Assembly: GCA_963680875.1 (NCBI GenBank)
Contig: OY804580.1
Coordinates: forward strand, 92,409,353-92,473,352
DNA from: Bathymodiolus brooksi
Lineage: Eukaryota; Mollusca; Bivalvia; Mytilida; Modiolidae
Length of the DNA stretch: 64,000 nucleotides
Direction of reading: 5' to 3'
The position numbers and the translations under genes are program-made. The notes under the pieces were generated by a model. It worked only from the letters and a program-made list of their open reading frames with translations, searched no databases and had not been told where the DNA came from. Of the stretch, positions 23,626 through 35,045 are shown in pieces (the stretch's first letter is position 1; each line of letters begins with the position of its first letter).

Positions 23626-24199
23626 GGTTTCTCATTTGATGGTAATTTATTATCTTAAATGTGGAATCGCTGTACGGTTGTGGCAATACAATGCAGCTGT
23701 TGTATAGTAAATGCGCAGCTCTAAGATTTTCATTTATATATCATTATATGCTAGTTCTATTTAATTACAAGGGGAACATATATCTATCCCTTCCTAAATA
23801 CTTAAATTGCAAGATGGCGACCATAATACGTCGCAATGCAATGTGCGATACTCGACGTCACATGATCATGTAACAAGGACCGAACGAAAACTTACAATTT
23901 ATTTAATCAATATCCAATCACAACCATATGTTAATGGACAGGATAGACAAGTCACCACATGCTAGTTATAGAGAAGTAGTTTAATTGTGATAAATATTAT
24001 CATAGAGTTCATTATTATAAACAGGCTTAACGGATGTTGTTGGTACTAGAAACGTGCGTAATTCTATTGATGGACAGTAGGCTCTGCATGTGTCCATCGT
24101 GCAATGTTACACATGTATCTCAATTTCTATACTGATAAACTATGGAATCAATGTTACTATTAGTAATAGTAGATAAGACTAATTGAACATGTAGCATGC

Positions 24200-24640
24200 A
24201 TTGAAGGTGATGTTAATCAGACATGCCGTAGGTTCAACGCCATCATGCCCAACATAAGGAACTGCGTTGGCATCCATCACTACAATTGTTATCAAAACAA
24301 AGCCTTATTGGGATATATTATTATATGTATCAACCATAAACTATTGTCGCCATTTTGATGATTCATTTCATGATCTATGACTAGAGAAGTTTGAAAATAT
24401 TTCAAATATTTCGTCAATTTCAGGTCCCAACATCGTCTGTGATATTCCTGTTGCAACTTTGTGATCGTTCCTTTATGTTTGACTTAATTTTAGCATCACA
24501 TGTTGTAGGTTCAACGCCATGTTGTCCGATATAGGTAATTACTATAACATGTGTCATTGCAGCTTATACAAAAACAAAGCCTTTCTTGGAGTTGTTATTA
24601 AATGTCCATGATCACCATTTTGATGATTCACTGCATGAAA
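24200..24640 (+). repeat. About 280-bp tandem repeat, two units (copy A)
   Basis: Units are marked by 'gtaggttcaacgcc' at about 24,230 and 24,507. Each contains 'acaaagcctt' and 'ccattttgatgattca'. The homologous place in copy B holds three units. Confidence 0.75.
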
Positions 24641-25159
24641 TATACACGTGTGTCAGAGTTCGTCGACTTGAGATCATATGACAGCAACATTCAAGAACGC
24701 CTGTTGAGCCTCTATTATCTTCTGCATGCATTTGATCTAGATTTCGTAATCACATATGTTAGATCAACATTCGTACAGTTAAAAGAAAAAAGGGGTGAAG
24801 GGCTATCACTGTCGTGTTCGTAAGAAAATATTAGTTTTACTAACATCTACCCTTGCTATCACTGCCACGGTGATATGTGAAAGATCGTATTTTACTTAGA
24901 TGCAAACAAAAAAGAACATTCACAGGACAGCTTCATTTTACAAAAAGAAGAGGTTTGAAAACATTAAGCTTGTTTCATTCGCCACTTTTTATCGACGTTC
25001 TTGCATCAAACCAGAAAAATTGAGCAGTCATGTGTGTGTTGCCACTGTTTCTGCTATTCTTTTATTAGATTTGGAATTATTCTTGAGGGGGGGGGGGGTA
25101 TTTTTGCTTGTTACGAGATAGCATAAATATTGTTTTACGTGATGTTAAACACTCACCGA

Positions 25160-25360
25160 AAATGTTTGAAAATACCAAAGGGTAATCAGAACCTGTAAAT
25201 TGAAGAATGTCTTACAAGAAAAAGGACAAAAACACAATCATTGATTGGCAAAACATTACCCAAGAAAAAACTAAAGATTGAACAAAATGAATTGTGATGA
25301 ATTGAGATGCTGCGGAAGTATGATCAATTCCTGTTCCACTAGTGGCACTTCCTGTGTTAA
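25160..25360 (-). repeat. R1 copy in duplication copy A
   Basis: It reads from 'aataccaaagggtaatcaga' to the ccactagtgg module. The partner is at 58,380-58,575. Confidence 0.65.
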
Positions 25361-25484
25361 CAATCCGGCGCAATTCAATCAGGCAACCCCCTGTACAACC
25401 ATATATATATATATATGTGTGTGTGCAAATATTTCATCTTTGGTCAATATTTTTGTCGGAAATGAAAATTTATTGATTTGATGA

Positions 25485-25748
25485 TTTATTGTGTTTAACG
25501 CCACTTTCAACATTATTTCAGCTATAGCATGGCGACCAGCTTTAGTTGTGGACGAAGCCGGAGTACCCGGAGACAACCACCGACCATGGGCCAACAACTG
25601 GTAAGCGTTATCATTTGCGGCTGCGAGTCGAGTGCACACTTTTTTGTAATCTACAAAGCCGGGAGCGAACCCACACCGTATTGGTGATAGGCTTGAATGA
25701 GTTGCTAGGTAATCCAACTAGCTGACTCATTGAGCCACCCGTGCCCTG
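25485..25748 (-). mobile_element. SINE family I, full length, in copy A
   Basis: All parts are present in reverse: the tail 'gtgtttaacgccactttcaa', the body 'ggctgcgagtcgagtgcaca' and the head ending 'cattgagccacccgtgccc'. Copy B has a SINE at the same place but in the opposite orientation. Confidence 0.85.
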
Positions 25749-26094
25749 AAATGAAAATTGACAAAGCTGTTGCCAGTTCTGTTGATAAACACAACTTGAC
25801 AATCTCTGTAGCTTCTTCGAACAGATAAAAGTAATGATAATAAAATATCTGTCATGTTACAATATTTAAAACCTGAGTTTGGTCTAATCACTCCAGTGTG
25901 TACAAGTTCACATTCATGACAAAACAAGTATTAGTCATATTCAACATGCAAACCCAACAAGCTATCCAATATGCTTAGAATTCCACTATTCTTCTTATTT
26001 TACTTTATATGATTTATACCATAGATTAATAAAGACAACGTTGAAATCTAAATGTTTTGCACGAAGTATTGTTGTACTGATGTTATTTGGGCAA

Positions 26095-26430
26095 ATACGA
26101 ATTGTTTATGAACCGTTTCGGTGATGTAATGATCGATCTCATCGATTACGGTAGATTGTTTGTTCGAACCCAGATCTGGTCAAACCAAAAACTGTACTAT
26201 AAGACTGGTAAATATTGCTCCTCTGGAAAACTTAGAGAGAAAGAACATCGACTTGTTGACTCGGAATAAGGATACTGCGCTGGAGTGGAGCGACATGTTT
26301 AACCAGGACTGTTTTATTGGTGTTGGTCTAAAGCAAGATGGATATCATTATTTTCTAATCGAAAGTAACTTGTTCTTGTCATGATATAGCTGAATATATA
26401 TTCACTTGGAGTTAAACAGCAACGATTCAT
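26095..26430 (+). mobile_element. Candidate SINE-like insertion specific to copy A
   Basis: A B-box-like 'tgttcgaacccagatctgg' (about 26,161) and a degenerate tail 'catgatatagctgaa...ggagttaaacagc' (about 26,382-26,420) lie inside the segment (26,022-26,470) that copy B lacks. The head is weak, so this is tentative. Confidence 0.4.
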
Positions 26431-27842
26431 TCATCTGTTCTCTCTGTTGTTGTTGTTTTGTCTAACAGCAATGATACATTCGTCTGGAGGATTTATATTG
26501 TATTATATCTACTTATACAACCAAGATCTATATCCAACACGGTCCGCGGGTATACCATTTTGTTAAGAAGTAATTACCATTTACATTCTCAGACGTTGTG
26601 CACATATCTATTCCACAATTTCAATTTGGACACAAATAATTCATTGATTCAGCGCATTTTATGTATTACTTTATTTATTTTGGATGTTGTGGCTTCCCTT
26701 CATTATAGCAAAAAAAACTAGATCAACAAGATAACAAAACATCGCGAAACTCTAATTTGATACAGATGCAGCCTACATTTTTGTTGGGTGTCAATTATAG
26801 ATTTATCTTATTGGTGAGGAAAACACCTTTTATAACGTATTAGACTAATCATTCTGCTATTGAAAATTATATTATTTAAAGAAAAATACATCCCATAACA
26901 GTTGATCAAAATAGTGTGACAGTGGCAAATAGGAAATAGATTAAAAAAACATATAACTAGCAAGATGAAATGAAAAAAAAAGTTCTCAAAACTAATAACA
27001 AATTTGTAAACACAGAAGCAATATCGATACCCATAAAACACATATAGAGGACCACTCACTATTTTGGCTTGGTACAGGCACTTAAATGAAAAGCTATGAG
27101 ATCAAGCTAGTTGTGTTTGCCCAAGCATCACCTCGTAGTGAAATGATGCAGGCATGCAAGTTAACAAAAAGTGCAACATTACTTCACCAACGCTGTAAAC
27201 TTGTCAATAGACAGAAATGGACGATCACTGCGCAGAATATACACAAAAAGGTCATTGGTAGTAGTAGTAACGGTACAAAATGATTAAACTACCGTTGTGT
27301 TAACTGTAGCAAATGTAGAACAAACTATTGAAAAAGGATTGAATCGTAACATTAATCACGTATCGTGGCAGTGTATACATTAATACAGACTTATGCATTT
27401 ACCTGCCAACACCTCCGGTGTTTTTTTTTATTAATTTGGGCTATCCATTATCACCATTTTGTTTTTACTTTGCACACAATTCGTATGGATAAAATAGTAC
27501 GCCAATACAAATGGTTCGTGCAAAGTTCATGTTGCCTAGTGAGTTCTTATATTGAAGTGACAGATTTGCGGATACACGTGATTCCGTATTATGTCCTTAA
27601 TATTTATTAGCGCTTGAACATGGAACATTAAAACGGAAATATAGGTTGCCTTGGAAGTCACGAGGTCCGCATAATGCATAGTAAAACGTGATACATGATG
27701 GAGGCGTATCCGAACGTAAATCATCGGAGTTATAAAGACATTGTAAGATGTGACATATATCAAACATTATTTACGATAAAGCTTTTACATTGTCATCGGT
27801 TTTTCTGATGTGGAAAATACACGCTGTGATATATTCTACATC

Positions 27843-28055
27843 TTCTGTCTTGTATAATAGGTCTTCCAGACAATCATCCTATGATAGTCGAATTTTCTAT
27901 CTGTACAATTATAACCTATCATTTCTAAAGTTGTGTTTTCTATTACTGTTCTCCTGTCTTATGAAATAGGTCGCATAGGCAATGATCCTATGATAGTCGA
28001 ATTGTCTATCTGTACAATTATAACCTATCATCTCTAAAGTTGTGTTTTCTATTTC
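27843..28055 (+). repeat. 109-bp tandem repeat, two units (copy A)
   Basis: The phrase atgatagtcgaatt occurs at 27,881 and 27,990, each followed by 'ctatctgtacaattataacc' and 'aaagttgtgttttctat'. Copy B has a single unit at about 60,635-60,725. Confidence 0.85.
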
Positions 28056-28752
28056 GTCCATAGCTAGATAGCTAAATTTGTGATAAAGTCTGTCACCAAC
28101 GTGTGAATTATGGCTTGTTGGTGGTGTTCACCAATTTATTTTGGGCCTCTGGTTCACTTTCCCATAACGACTTTTATTTATTTCTCATTATTAGGGCTTT
28201 TCCATCTTTTAACTGCGCGGACCTCATGAAGTACATCTATTAAACACGGTTGTATTACTGACTATTTTTCAATTACATGATCGCATCATTTCACTAAGAG
28301 GGGAGGTTGAGTCCATAATACTAATCAAATCCCGCCTCTTTTTTCTGATATATGCATGCGAAGCAAGGACATTGGGAGGTCATGTATTTTGGTGTTATGA
28401 GTTTCGATATTGCTTCTTTCTCTTATTTTTCCATTATATTTTGAAATTGTGCTTTTTGATGTTTTCCTTTTTGCAATAAGTTTACTTGGTGAAGCTATTT
28501 ATCAAAAGATACGTCTGATGTCGGTGTTTTAAAGAATACATGGAAAGAGTACTAATAGAAGATAATCTAGAATAAGGAAAGCAAAATTACAATCCACATA
28601 CCCTTACCGACTAACATAAAACAATGTAAATGACTAAATCAAGTGAGCACAAAGGCAGAAAGCATTACAACAAACGATAAACATAATCGTATTCAAACTG
28701 TTAAGATGTAGATTTGTTTCAGCTACCGTTGACATCGAAAAGCAATATTATA

Positions 28753-28913
28753 CAGTGAAACCTCTCTAAACCGAAAACCTGCCTACAAGAGACATATTTT
28801 AAAGCCCCATATACTAAATGTCTATGTAATTTCAACCTGTGTAAACCAAACACCTGTCTAAACTGAACAAATTATTCAGTCCAAGGGGAGATAAATTTAG
28901 ACAGGTTTTACTG
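28753..28913. mobile_element. MITE with pogo/Tigger-like ends and TA flanks
   Basis: This 161-bp element starts cagtgaaacctctctaaac and ends tttagacaggttttactg, so the ends are inverted copies with few mismatches. It is flanked by TA on both sides, as for Tc1/mariner-superfamily insertions. No transposase is present. Internal repeats of 'aacctgt...taaacc' are seen. Confidence 0.75.
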
Positions 28914-29204
28914 TATTACAAACATATATCAGCTTTACTGATGCAGTTAAGTCAATATTCGTTCGTGTCCCAAATAGTTATCAACATATTAGTGAGCGAC
29001 AGGATGATAGGAAATATAGAGTAACCTGAATGTTTCAATCGATGCAGTATTCTGATTAAGTATGCTACATGGAGGAGACGTAAATGATTCTACGTTACTC
29101 ATGTTTTCGCCTCTGATATACATGTCTACCATTATATTATTGAAATATTGATGAGTTCGACCTTAGCTCCAATTTTCCGTAATATATGTGTGTAATTCAT
29201 TTGA

Positions 29205-29466
29205 TTCGAATGTGCTTAGCGCCACTTTCAGCAATATTTCAGCTATATCATTGCGACCAGTTGTAGTGGTGGAAGAAGCCGGAGTCCCCGGAGAAAACCA
29301 TCGACCATAGGCAAGTAACTGGTAAACTTTATCACTTGCGGTGCGAGTCCAGTGCACCGTTTTTTGTAACTTACAAAGCCGGGCTCGAACCCACGCCGTA
29401 TTGGTGATATGCTTGTATGGGGTGTTATTTAATCCAACTACCTATCTCATTGAGCCTCCCGGGCCA
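29205..29466 (-). mobile_element. SINE family I, full length
   Basis: Tail 'gcgccactttcagcaatatt', body 'cggtgcgagtccagtgcacc' and head 'ctcattgagcctcccgggcc' are all present with scattered changes. Confidence 0.85.
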
Positions 29467-29629
29467 TTATGTGTTTAATACAATGCAATGTATATAATCG
29501 TTATTATAGGAATTCACTATGTGGTTATATTTGAATCTACTAGAACGTTGTCTGAAATCAATGTAATAAAAATGATTTAGTTTTTGATTGACAACATATT
29601 GGTTAGGCTTAGTGACGTGTTTTCCACAT

Positions 29630-29765
29630 AATGTCGGCATACCTATGGGTACCAACTGTGCCCCTCTTCTCGCTGATTTATTCATTTCTGTCTTTGTTCC
29701 TACAAAGACATATTTCATACTGGGGCATATCACGAAAACTGGAAAGACGCTAGCCAAATAACTAG
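29630..29765 (+). pseudogene. Penelope-like RT scrap (GIPMGTNCAPLLADLF)
   Basis: The plus strand encodes VGIPMGTNCAPLLADLF, the RT core block, and then diverges into TKTYFILGHITKTGK with a stop soon after. It comes from a Penelope-like family different from the one at 9.6-12.5 kb, since the sequence after LADLF is unrelated. A similar piece recurs at 29,993. Confidence 0.65.
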
Positions 29766-29822
29766 GTTTGCAACAAACTGTAGTATTTTACATTATTGTT
29801 TTTGTTTTGTAGTTTCGTAAGT

Positions 29823-29985
29823 CTACATTATCTGTGTTAAGAGGCAACTATGCATTGTTATTTTATCTACATTATCTGTGTTAAGAGGCAACTATTCATT
29901 GTTGTTTTATCTACATTATCTGTGTTATGAGGCAACTATGCATTGTTGTTTTATCTACATTATCTGTGCTAAGAGGCAACTATAC
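29823..29985 (+). repeat. 44-bp minisatellite, about 3.7 units
   Basis: Units begin at 29,823, 29,867, 29,911 and 29,955 with ctacattatctgtg and contain ggcaactat; the last is partial. They differ by one to three bases. The same unit occurs at 32,532-32,620. Confidence 0.9.
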
Positions 29986-29992
29986 ATATACA

Positions 29993-30230
29993 TATACCAA
30001 CCGTGCCCCTCTTCTCGCTGATTTATTCATTTCTCTCTTTGTTCCTACAAAGACATATTTCATACTGGGGTATCTCACGAAAAATGGAAAGAAGCTAGCC
30101 AAATCACTGGGTTTGCAACAAACCAAAAGTAACGCTATGGATGCAGGAACTATCTATCCTTCCGGGGCACCTGAGATCACTCCCATTTTTAGTGGGGTTT
30201 GTGTTGTGCGATCTGTTGTGTCTAGGTAGT
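29993..30230 (+). pseudogene. Second Penelope-like scrap with downstream 3'-type repeat
   Basis: It reads TNRAPLLADLF and then TKTYFILGYLTKNGKKLAKS, a near copy of the piece at 29,630 but with Cys changed to Arg in the core block. It runs on through ccttccggggcacctgag into the dispersed repeat family seen across the window. The two scraps flank a 44-bp minisatellite, so the unit was probably duplicated together with it. Confidence 0.6.
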
Positions 30231-30290
30231 ATGTTGTGGATGATGGTTTGACATTTTGTCCTTTTTATTTTAGCAATCATGTTGTCTGTC
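30125..30290 (+). repeat. R1-like module directly after a Penelope-like scrap
   Basis: It has 'tatccttccggggcacctga', 'ggggtttgtgttgtgcgatc' and 'catgttgtctgtcc'. Its place behind an RT scrap suggests R1 is the 3' region of a second Penelope-like family. Confidence 0.55.
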
Positions 30291-30299
30291 CAAGGTTGC

Positions 30300-32490
30300 T
30301 TTAATGCGTTTATGTTTCAGAAGTATTGTTTTTCTTTAATATGCCGGGATTATGCTCATTTTAATCTGCTATTATGTTGTACAGTTCAATGATGGTATTT
30401 CTTCTCTTTGAAGATTGCAATCCTTGTACTCCCCATTGTAGTTTTACTTAATGGTTGGACGTTAAGCAACGTTGTCTTTTTATATCCCTATGTTATGATT
30501 ATTCTACCGTACTAGTAAGGTGATTGCACAGTTCACTGAAATTATGTTTCGTCTCTCTGTATATTGCGATCAGTATGCTCTCTTTTATAGTGTTATTTCA
30601 TTCTACACTATATTATCTTTCCTGTGAGCATTCCTCCTTCCCTCCTGGTCTTGTCAATTTACATTAACGTGCATATCATCACCATTTATATTATGCCAGA
30701 TACATTTGGTTACATTTGACTTTCTGTATCCGCTACTACCGTTATCTTGCGTGGTCGTGTGATATACACATATTCGTTGTTTTGGACACGTTTCTGTTTA
30801 AGTAATTAGCAATTCGACATCACGACAGGGAAGCGCCTATTCTTCATTACCACAATATATTGACAATCTGTATATGTTAATAACCCTTGCCTGTCATTGA
30901 TCGATAACTCAACGTATTTCGTATCAGAACTATATATGAACGAACATCTAATTTTATAGTTATTAAATTAATATCACAAGTTCACATTTTACTGATATTA
31001 GAAATGGATCAAGCTTAGTTAGATGACAATGAGGGTAAGACTATTTTGTATATATTTTAGAAAGGGGAGGGAGAAAAAAACAATCATGTTATTTTACTCA
31101 TGATTATATACTTAGTAAAATATATTATGAATAATTATATAGCAATATAACTATTGGCTTCCAAAATTCTGGAAGAAAAACAAATATGATAAGCTACGTT
31201 TGTAAAATTTTGTGTTATTTCATGCATGTGCCATTCAATTATCAACGTTTAGCAATTAATAAAATAAAATAAGGTTATTTTTATAAATTTGTTGTAGCAG
31301 TGCGTCCGTTTGAAGTAATAGCCATTTGAAATTTGTTAGCAATGTACAGTGGTATGTCTTAAACATGTATCTTAGTTTGCTCCACCACGATATAACTGAA
31401 ATGTTGTTAAGCGTGGCGTTAAACACAAGAACCTTAATCCTAGCCCCTGACACCAAACGCCTTTATATTAAATATATGTTTTTCATTAACTTTTAAGTGT
31501 TTTAATGTAATCATTACAAAAATAGTGAAATCATTGATAACTGTTTGGTTCTAATAGATCATCCGCTGAATGTACGAGGGTTCCGCGACGTACAATTGAG
31601 ATCATAATTAGCAACAGCTTCTAAGGAATGGTGGTACACGACAATAACAATGATATGCAATATACCGAGCTTTGCACGACTCCAGTTTGCAGCAAAGAAG
31701 AAAACATATAAACACAACAGCTACGACAGCACACACACTTTCGACTCGCACGTGTCTACTTACTTCCGTGACTCTTGTAAGATAATTTCATTTACTACTG
31801 TGAATATCGATATCTTCGTTGGTCATGCCATCTAGCCATTTAATATCTCTTATTTAATAATGTGTATATTATATCGACAGTATCTTTGATTTTCAGTTTA
31901 TATGTACATAAATACATATCAAATTACAAATAAAATATCTGATTTTAATCAAATTAAATTTCCGAAACATATCATTAAATGATTATTTCCGTAGGAGGAT
32001 TTGTTCCATAGAATAATTAATCAAACAAAGGTGAATTGTAATTGATTCTTGGTTAATACCTTATCTGGCCTGATGAGTTTATGTAACAATGTCTGAAATG
32101 CATGAAACTGGTGGTGTTTGAGAAAAAATATAACAGCGAATGACATTTGGCGGCATATTTGCTGTGGTGATTCATGCTATCAAATTATTAAACAACTACG
32201 CATTGGATATCTCAGTATATATATGTCTATGTTTATAATAATCAAAATTGAAGCGGTTTGATAAAGCCATAGAAGTATCTACATCGTATTTACAGATGTC
32301 ATCAACAATAAGATAGTAAACTTTCCTTGAACCTACTGAGATCTTTAATGTGTAGTTGTTTAATAATTTGATAGCATGAATCATCATTTCTATATCACGT
32401 GACCGAACGAATAGTTCTATAAAATGACATTGTAACATCATTCTTTGTAATCATGTGAAGACAGGTATGAAAACCAAACACATTTAACTG
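30300..32490. other. Unassigned AT-rich stretch
   Basis: Apart from the SINE tail at 31,378, no gene, repeat partner in the window or structured element was recognised. Short open frames here have no known motif. Confidence 0.5.
31378..31425 (+). mobile_element. SINE tail fragment
   Basis: It reads 'ctccaccacgatataactga' and 'gcgtggcgttaaacaca'. No head or body was found upstream. Confidence 0.7.
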
Positions 32491-32620
32491 TAGTATTATA
32501 CATTATTGTTTTTGTTTTTTAGTTTCGTAAATCTACAATATCTGTGTTAAGAGGCAACTATTCATTGTTGTATTATCTACATTATCTGTGTTAAGAGACA
32601 ACTATACATTGTTGTTTTCA
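32490..32620 (+). repeat. Second locus of the 44-bp minisatellite (two units) with its 5' flank
   Basis: The leader 'actgtagtatta...ttttagtttcgtaa' equals that at 29,779-29,822 and is followed by two 44-bp units. The shared leader shows that the minisatellite is part of a larger dispersed element rather than an isolated expansion. Confidence 0.8.
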
Positions 32621-32923
32621 TTTAGATTAGTTGCGATGATCAGCTTTTGACTCTCATGTGGATAACACTCGCGTGACCTCGTGCTTTCACTCTAACAGGA
32701 GGTTTTGGTTCTTAAAGCTAATCTTACCTCGACATTTTTTTGTTTGTATATCTTCCAAACCAGCAGAGTGCGCTGTTATGTAAATGAGACTTTTTTTAAT
32801 TTCAAACGTGACAGTTGGAAAGTATAGAAAGGCGAATTCATGTAGATGATACCTTTGACCTATGACCTTGTTAATGACTATATAATAAGTTATTTATTTT
32901 TATGGAACTATTTTTCTGTATTT

Positions 32924-33300
32924 CTTGCAGAGATTTATGCTAGAAAAATATTCTTCTCTGAGAAATAGTCAATGAAGTCGGGATTGAAAGGTTTTTATGA
33001 CAGTTATTCCCAGTCGCCAAAACCGACGTCGATTACTTTAACATTTGAAGATATTCAAGGAACGTCCATAGATCTGTCTATAGAGATGAGTGAACATGTG
33101 CAATTGGTTCAGAAAAGAGGACGGAAATATTAACGGCAGAAAACTGCTTTAGGAGCATAATGGACAAGAAGAAGGGGAATGCAGGCAAGAAGAGATTCTC
33201 TAACAGCGATGAAGGAATTAGGTCGTCCTTCGACAGCGATTCGTCCTCCTGCGGAACAAATGGCAACAATCTTAAACTACTGTTGTATTCTACATATTTC
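32924..33300 (+). other. Possible 5' coding exon(s) upstream of the RGS exon
   Basis: A good acceptor (ctgtatttcttgcag, ending about 32,929) precedes an ATG at 32,972. Its 53-codon frame reads MKSGLKGFYDSYSQSP and then LTFEDIQG, ending at 33,133. An overlapping frame reads on through CFRSIMDKKKGNAGKKRFS and a Ser/Asp-rich part to 33,321, so one base shift near 33,110 would join the two. Base composition and residue choice look coding, unlike the surroundings. I do not recognise the protein. The link to the RGS exon 3 kb downstream is only position and strand. It could equally be chance. Confidence 0.3.
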
Positions 33301-33567
33301 CTTGCAGATGGAGAGCCGTAAAAAGCATATTTCACATTGACATCCGACACTATTCCGAAACATGGATGATAGAAAATTAAAGGAAGAACGATAAATTATA
33401 AATTCATGTTCCTCTGACGATGCTAAGATGGCCTCCACTGGACTAAGTAGACAACACAATGTAAAACAAAGACACATGTAAGTAATTATTAAGTACCAAA
33501 TATGCTCTAAAGAATTCTTAGCCCATACAACCATATTAACTCCATCACTTTTTACAGTGCCTGTAAA

Positions 33568-34558
33568 TAAAGGTAATAACAAAATTACCGAACTCCGAAC
33601 AATCTTATAAAGGGAAAGTCAAAACTCATAATTATATAAACAGACAAAATCAGTCAACAACCGGAAAACTGTGAAAACCGTAATGACCCTGACTTGGTAC
33701 AGGCATTTCTAAAGAAATGGTGGGTTGAATCAGATTTTAAGGCGCCAAACCTCCCGCTCTCATTACGGTTCAAAGGTTCCGGCTGTCACTGTAACAGTAT
33801 TTAAATACAGGAACAAAATAGGTAAAATAGTTGTCAAAGCAGTACCATATTCGGTGACGTAAATGTCAAAAATATTTTTACGTCACACATTGACAAAAAA
33901 ATTCTTGACATTTTGGACTTCTTTATCTTTATACATTTTCACTATATGAAAATGCATCGCTTATAATTATTTCTGCAGAGACGGAATATATTTCGACAAG
34001 ATATTGGTATCGGAATATAGACTTTTTAAGAGATCGAATAAGGCGAATCTTTTTATAGCCCTGGTCCAGTAGCCTGTTTCTCAGATGAAGATGACGTTTA
34101 AGGAAATCAGAATAATTGCTACTGGCCCTTGCATAGCGAATCAATTGCGAGATGTAAACACCATATGCAGGAGAAGCTGGTATATTGCTGCACATGTTTG
34201 GAAAATTTATGATTTTAAAATTGAAGTCGTCCCGCTTATCATAAATTTTAGTACTGAGTTGACCACTGTCGTCAAATTCGAGGTATAAGTCCAAAAATGA
34301 TGCGGACGAAGCTGTATCGGTGGTCTCTTTAACTTCCAGCTCTGGAGGATATATCAATGGAAGAAATTCTGCAAATCTAGAATTATTGATAGATAAAACG
34401 TCATCAATATACCTGTATGTGAAATTAAAGGCTCTAGCTTCATGAATCTTCTTATCTTTTACAAGCTTTTGAAGAAACTCCGACTCGTATGAGTATGCAA
34501 ATAAATCGGCTAAAAGAGGGGCACAATTCGTACCCATTGGTATGCCGACGACCTGCTG
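33568..34558 (-). mobile_element. Penelope-like retroelement, copy 2 (5'-truncated, 991 bp)
   Basis: The sequence is nearly identical to 9,576-10,560 of copy 1, from the 3' terminus (taaaggtaataac...) to the QQVVGIPMG codons, where the match stops at ...acctgctg. The few differences, visible as scattered single bases, suggest both copies are recent. The 5' truncation is typical of target-primed insertion. It lies between the candidate upstream exon (near 33 kb) and the RGS exon at 36 kb, so it may sit in an intron. Confidence 0.85.
33929..34558 (-). pseudogene. Truncated reverse transcriptase of Penelope-like copy 2
   Basis: The open frame runs to 34,609, but its first 17 or so residues come from flanking DNA. 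The element part starts at QQVVGIPMGTNC and keeps YIDDVL, the SFLDLYLEF block and the C-terminal NFPNMCSNIP block. Unlike copy 1 it reads through QGYKKIRLIRSLKK to the natural end ISDAFSYSENV. It therefore shows where the family's protein normally stops. Without the first catalytic Asp and the fingers it cannot be a working RT. Confidence 0.8.
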
Positions 34559-34964
34559 TACCAAGCCAAACAAGTAGGTTTTCATATATTTGTCTGTAAG
34601 GGGTATCAATTTTGCCTTTTCCTACCAGTTTTTGTTATTGGATTTTGGAACTATTCCGACAATACATTTGTTGTTTGGTTTTTCGTTGTACTTTAACACA
34701 CATTATTTCACATGGAGCAACCAATGCATGATCATGGAATTTATAATACATAAATGTAAGTCTCGGTGAAGTTAGCGTTATAAATTCGATCAAGACTATT
34801 GAATACTGGTAAAGTATGGTTATAATTGTTATTTAGATCTGGTGACGTTTCCCCTTGCTGAACCCACAAAACTGGTAAATTAATAACATACAAAAATGTA
34901 AGGAATATACCATTATAAAAAGAAATACATCATACAAACAACCAACCACCTTTCACACAAAACT

Positions 34965-35045
34965 TTTTATTTGGCCATTGTGTTGTCTTTCTTTCTTCAA
35001 TTTATGGCTTCTGATTACCGATTTGGTATCTTCAAAATGTTCTTA
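34965..35045 (+). repeat. R1 fragment
   Basis: It reads 'tttatttggccattgtgttg' and 'gatttggtatcttcaaaatg'. The first half of the module is missing. Confidence 0.55.

Larger units (their letters stand above)
23165..28699 (+). repeat. Direct segmental duplication, copy A, second part
   Basis: It matches 56,113-61,349. Differences include two versus three units of a 280-bp tandem repeat, a SINE-bearing segment at 25,370-25,940, extra sequence at 26,022-26,470, and two versus one unit of a 109-bp repeat near 27.9 kb. The match ends in 'cataatcgtattca'. A short open frame that recurs at 23,661 and 56,606 (MESLYGCGNT...) is kept in both copies, but at 70 codons without known similarity it is not called a gene. 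Confidence 0.85.

Noticed and set aside
23661..23873. 70-codon frame kept in both segmental copies (also 56,606-56,818)
   Set aside because: Conservation follows from the recent duplication of the whole segment. The changes do not favour silent sites as far as I can see, and no known family matches.
29467..29757. Minus-strand 96-codon frame
   Set aside because: It is antisense to the Penelope-like RT scrap at 29,630, which explains the openness.
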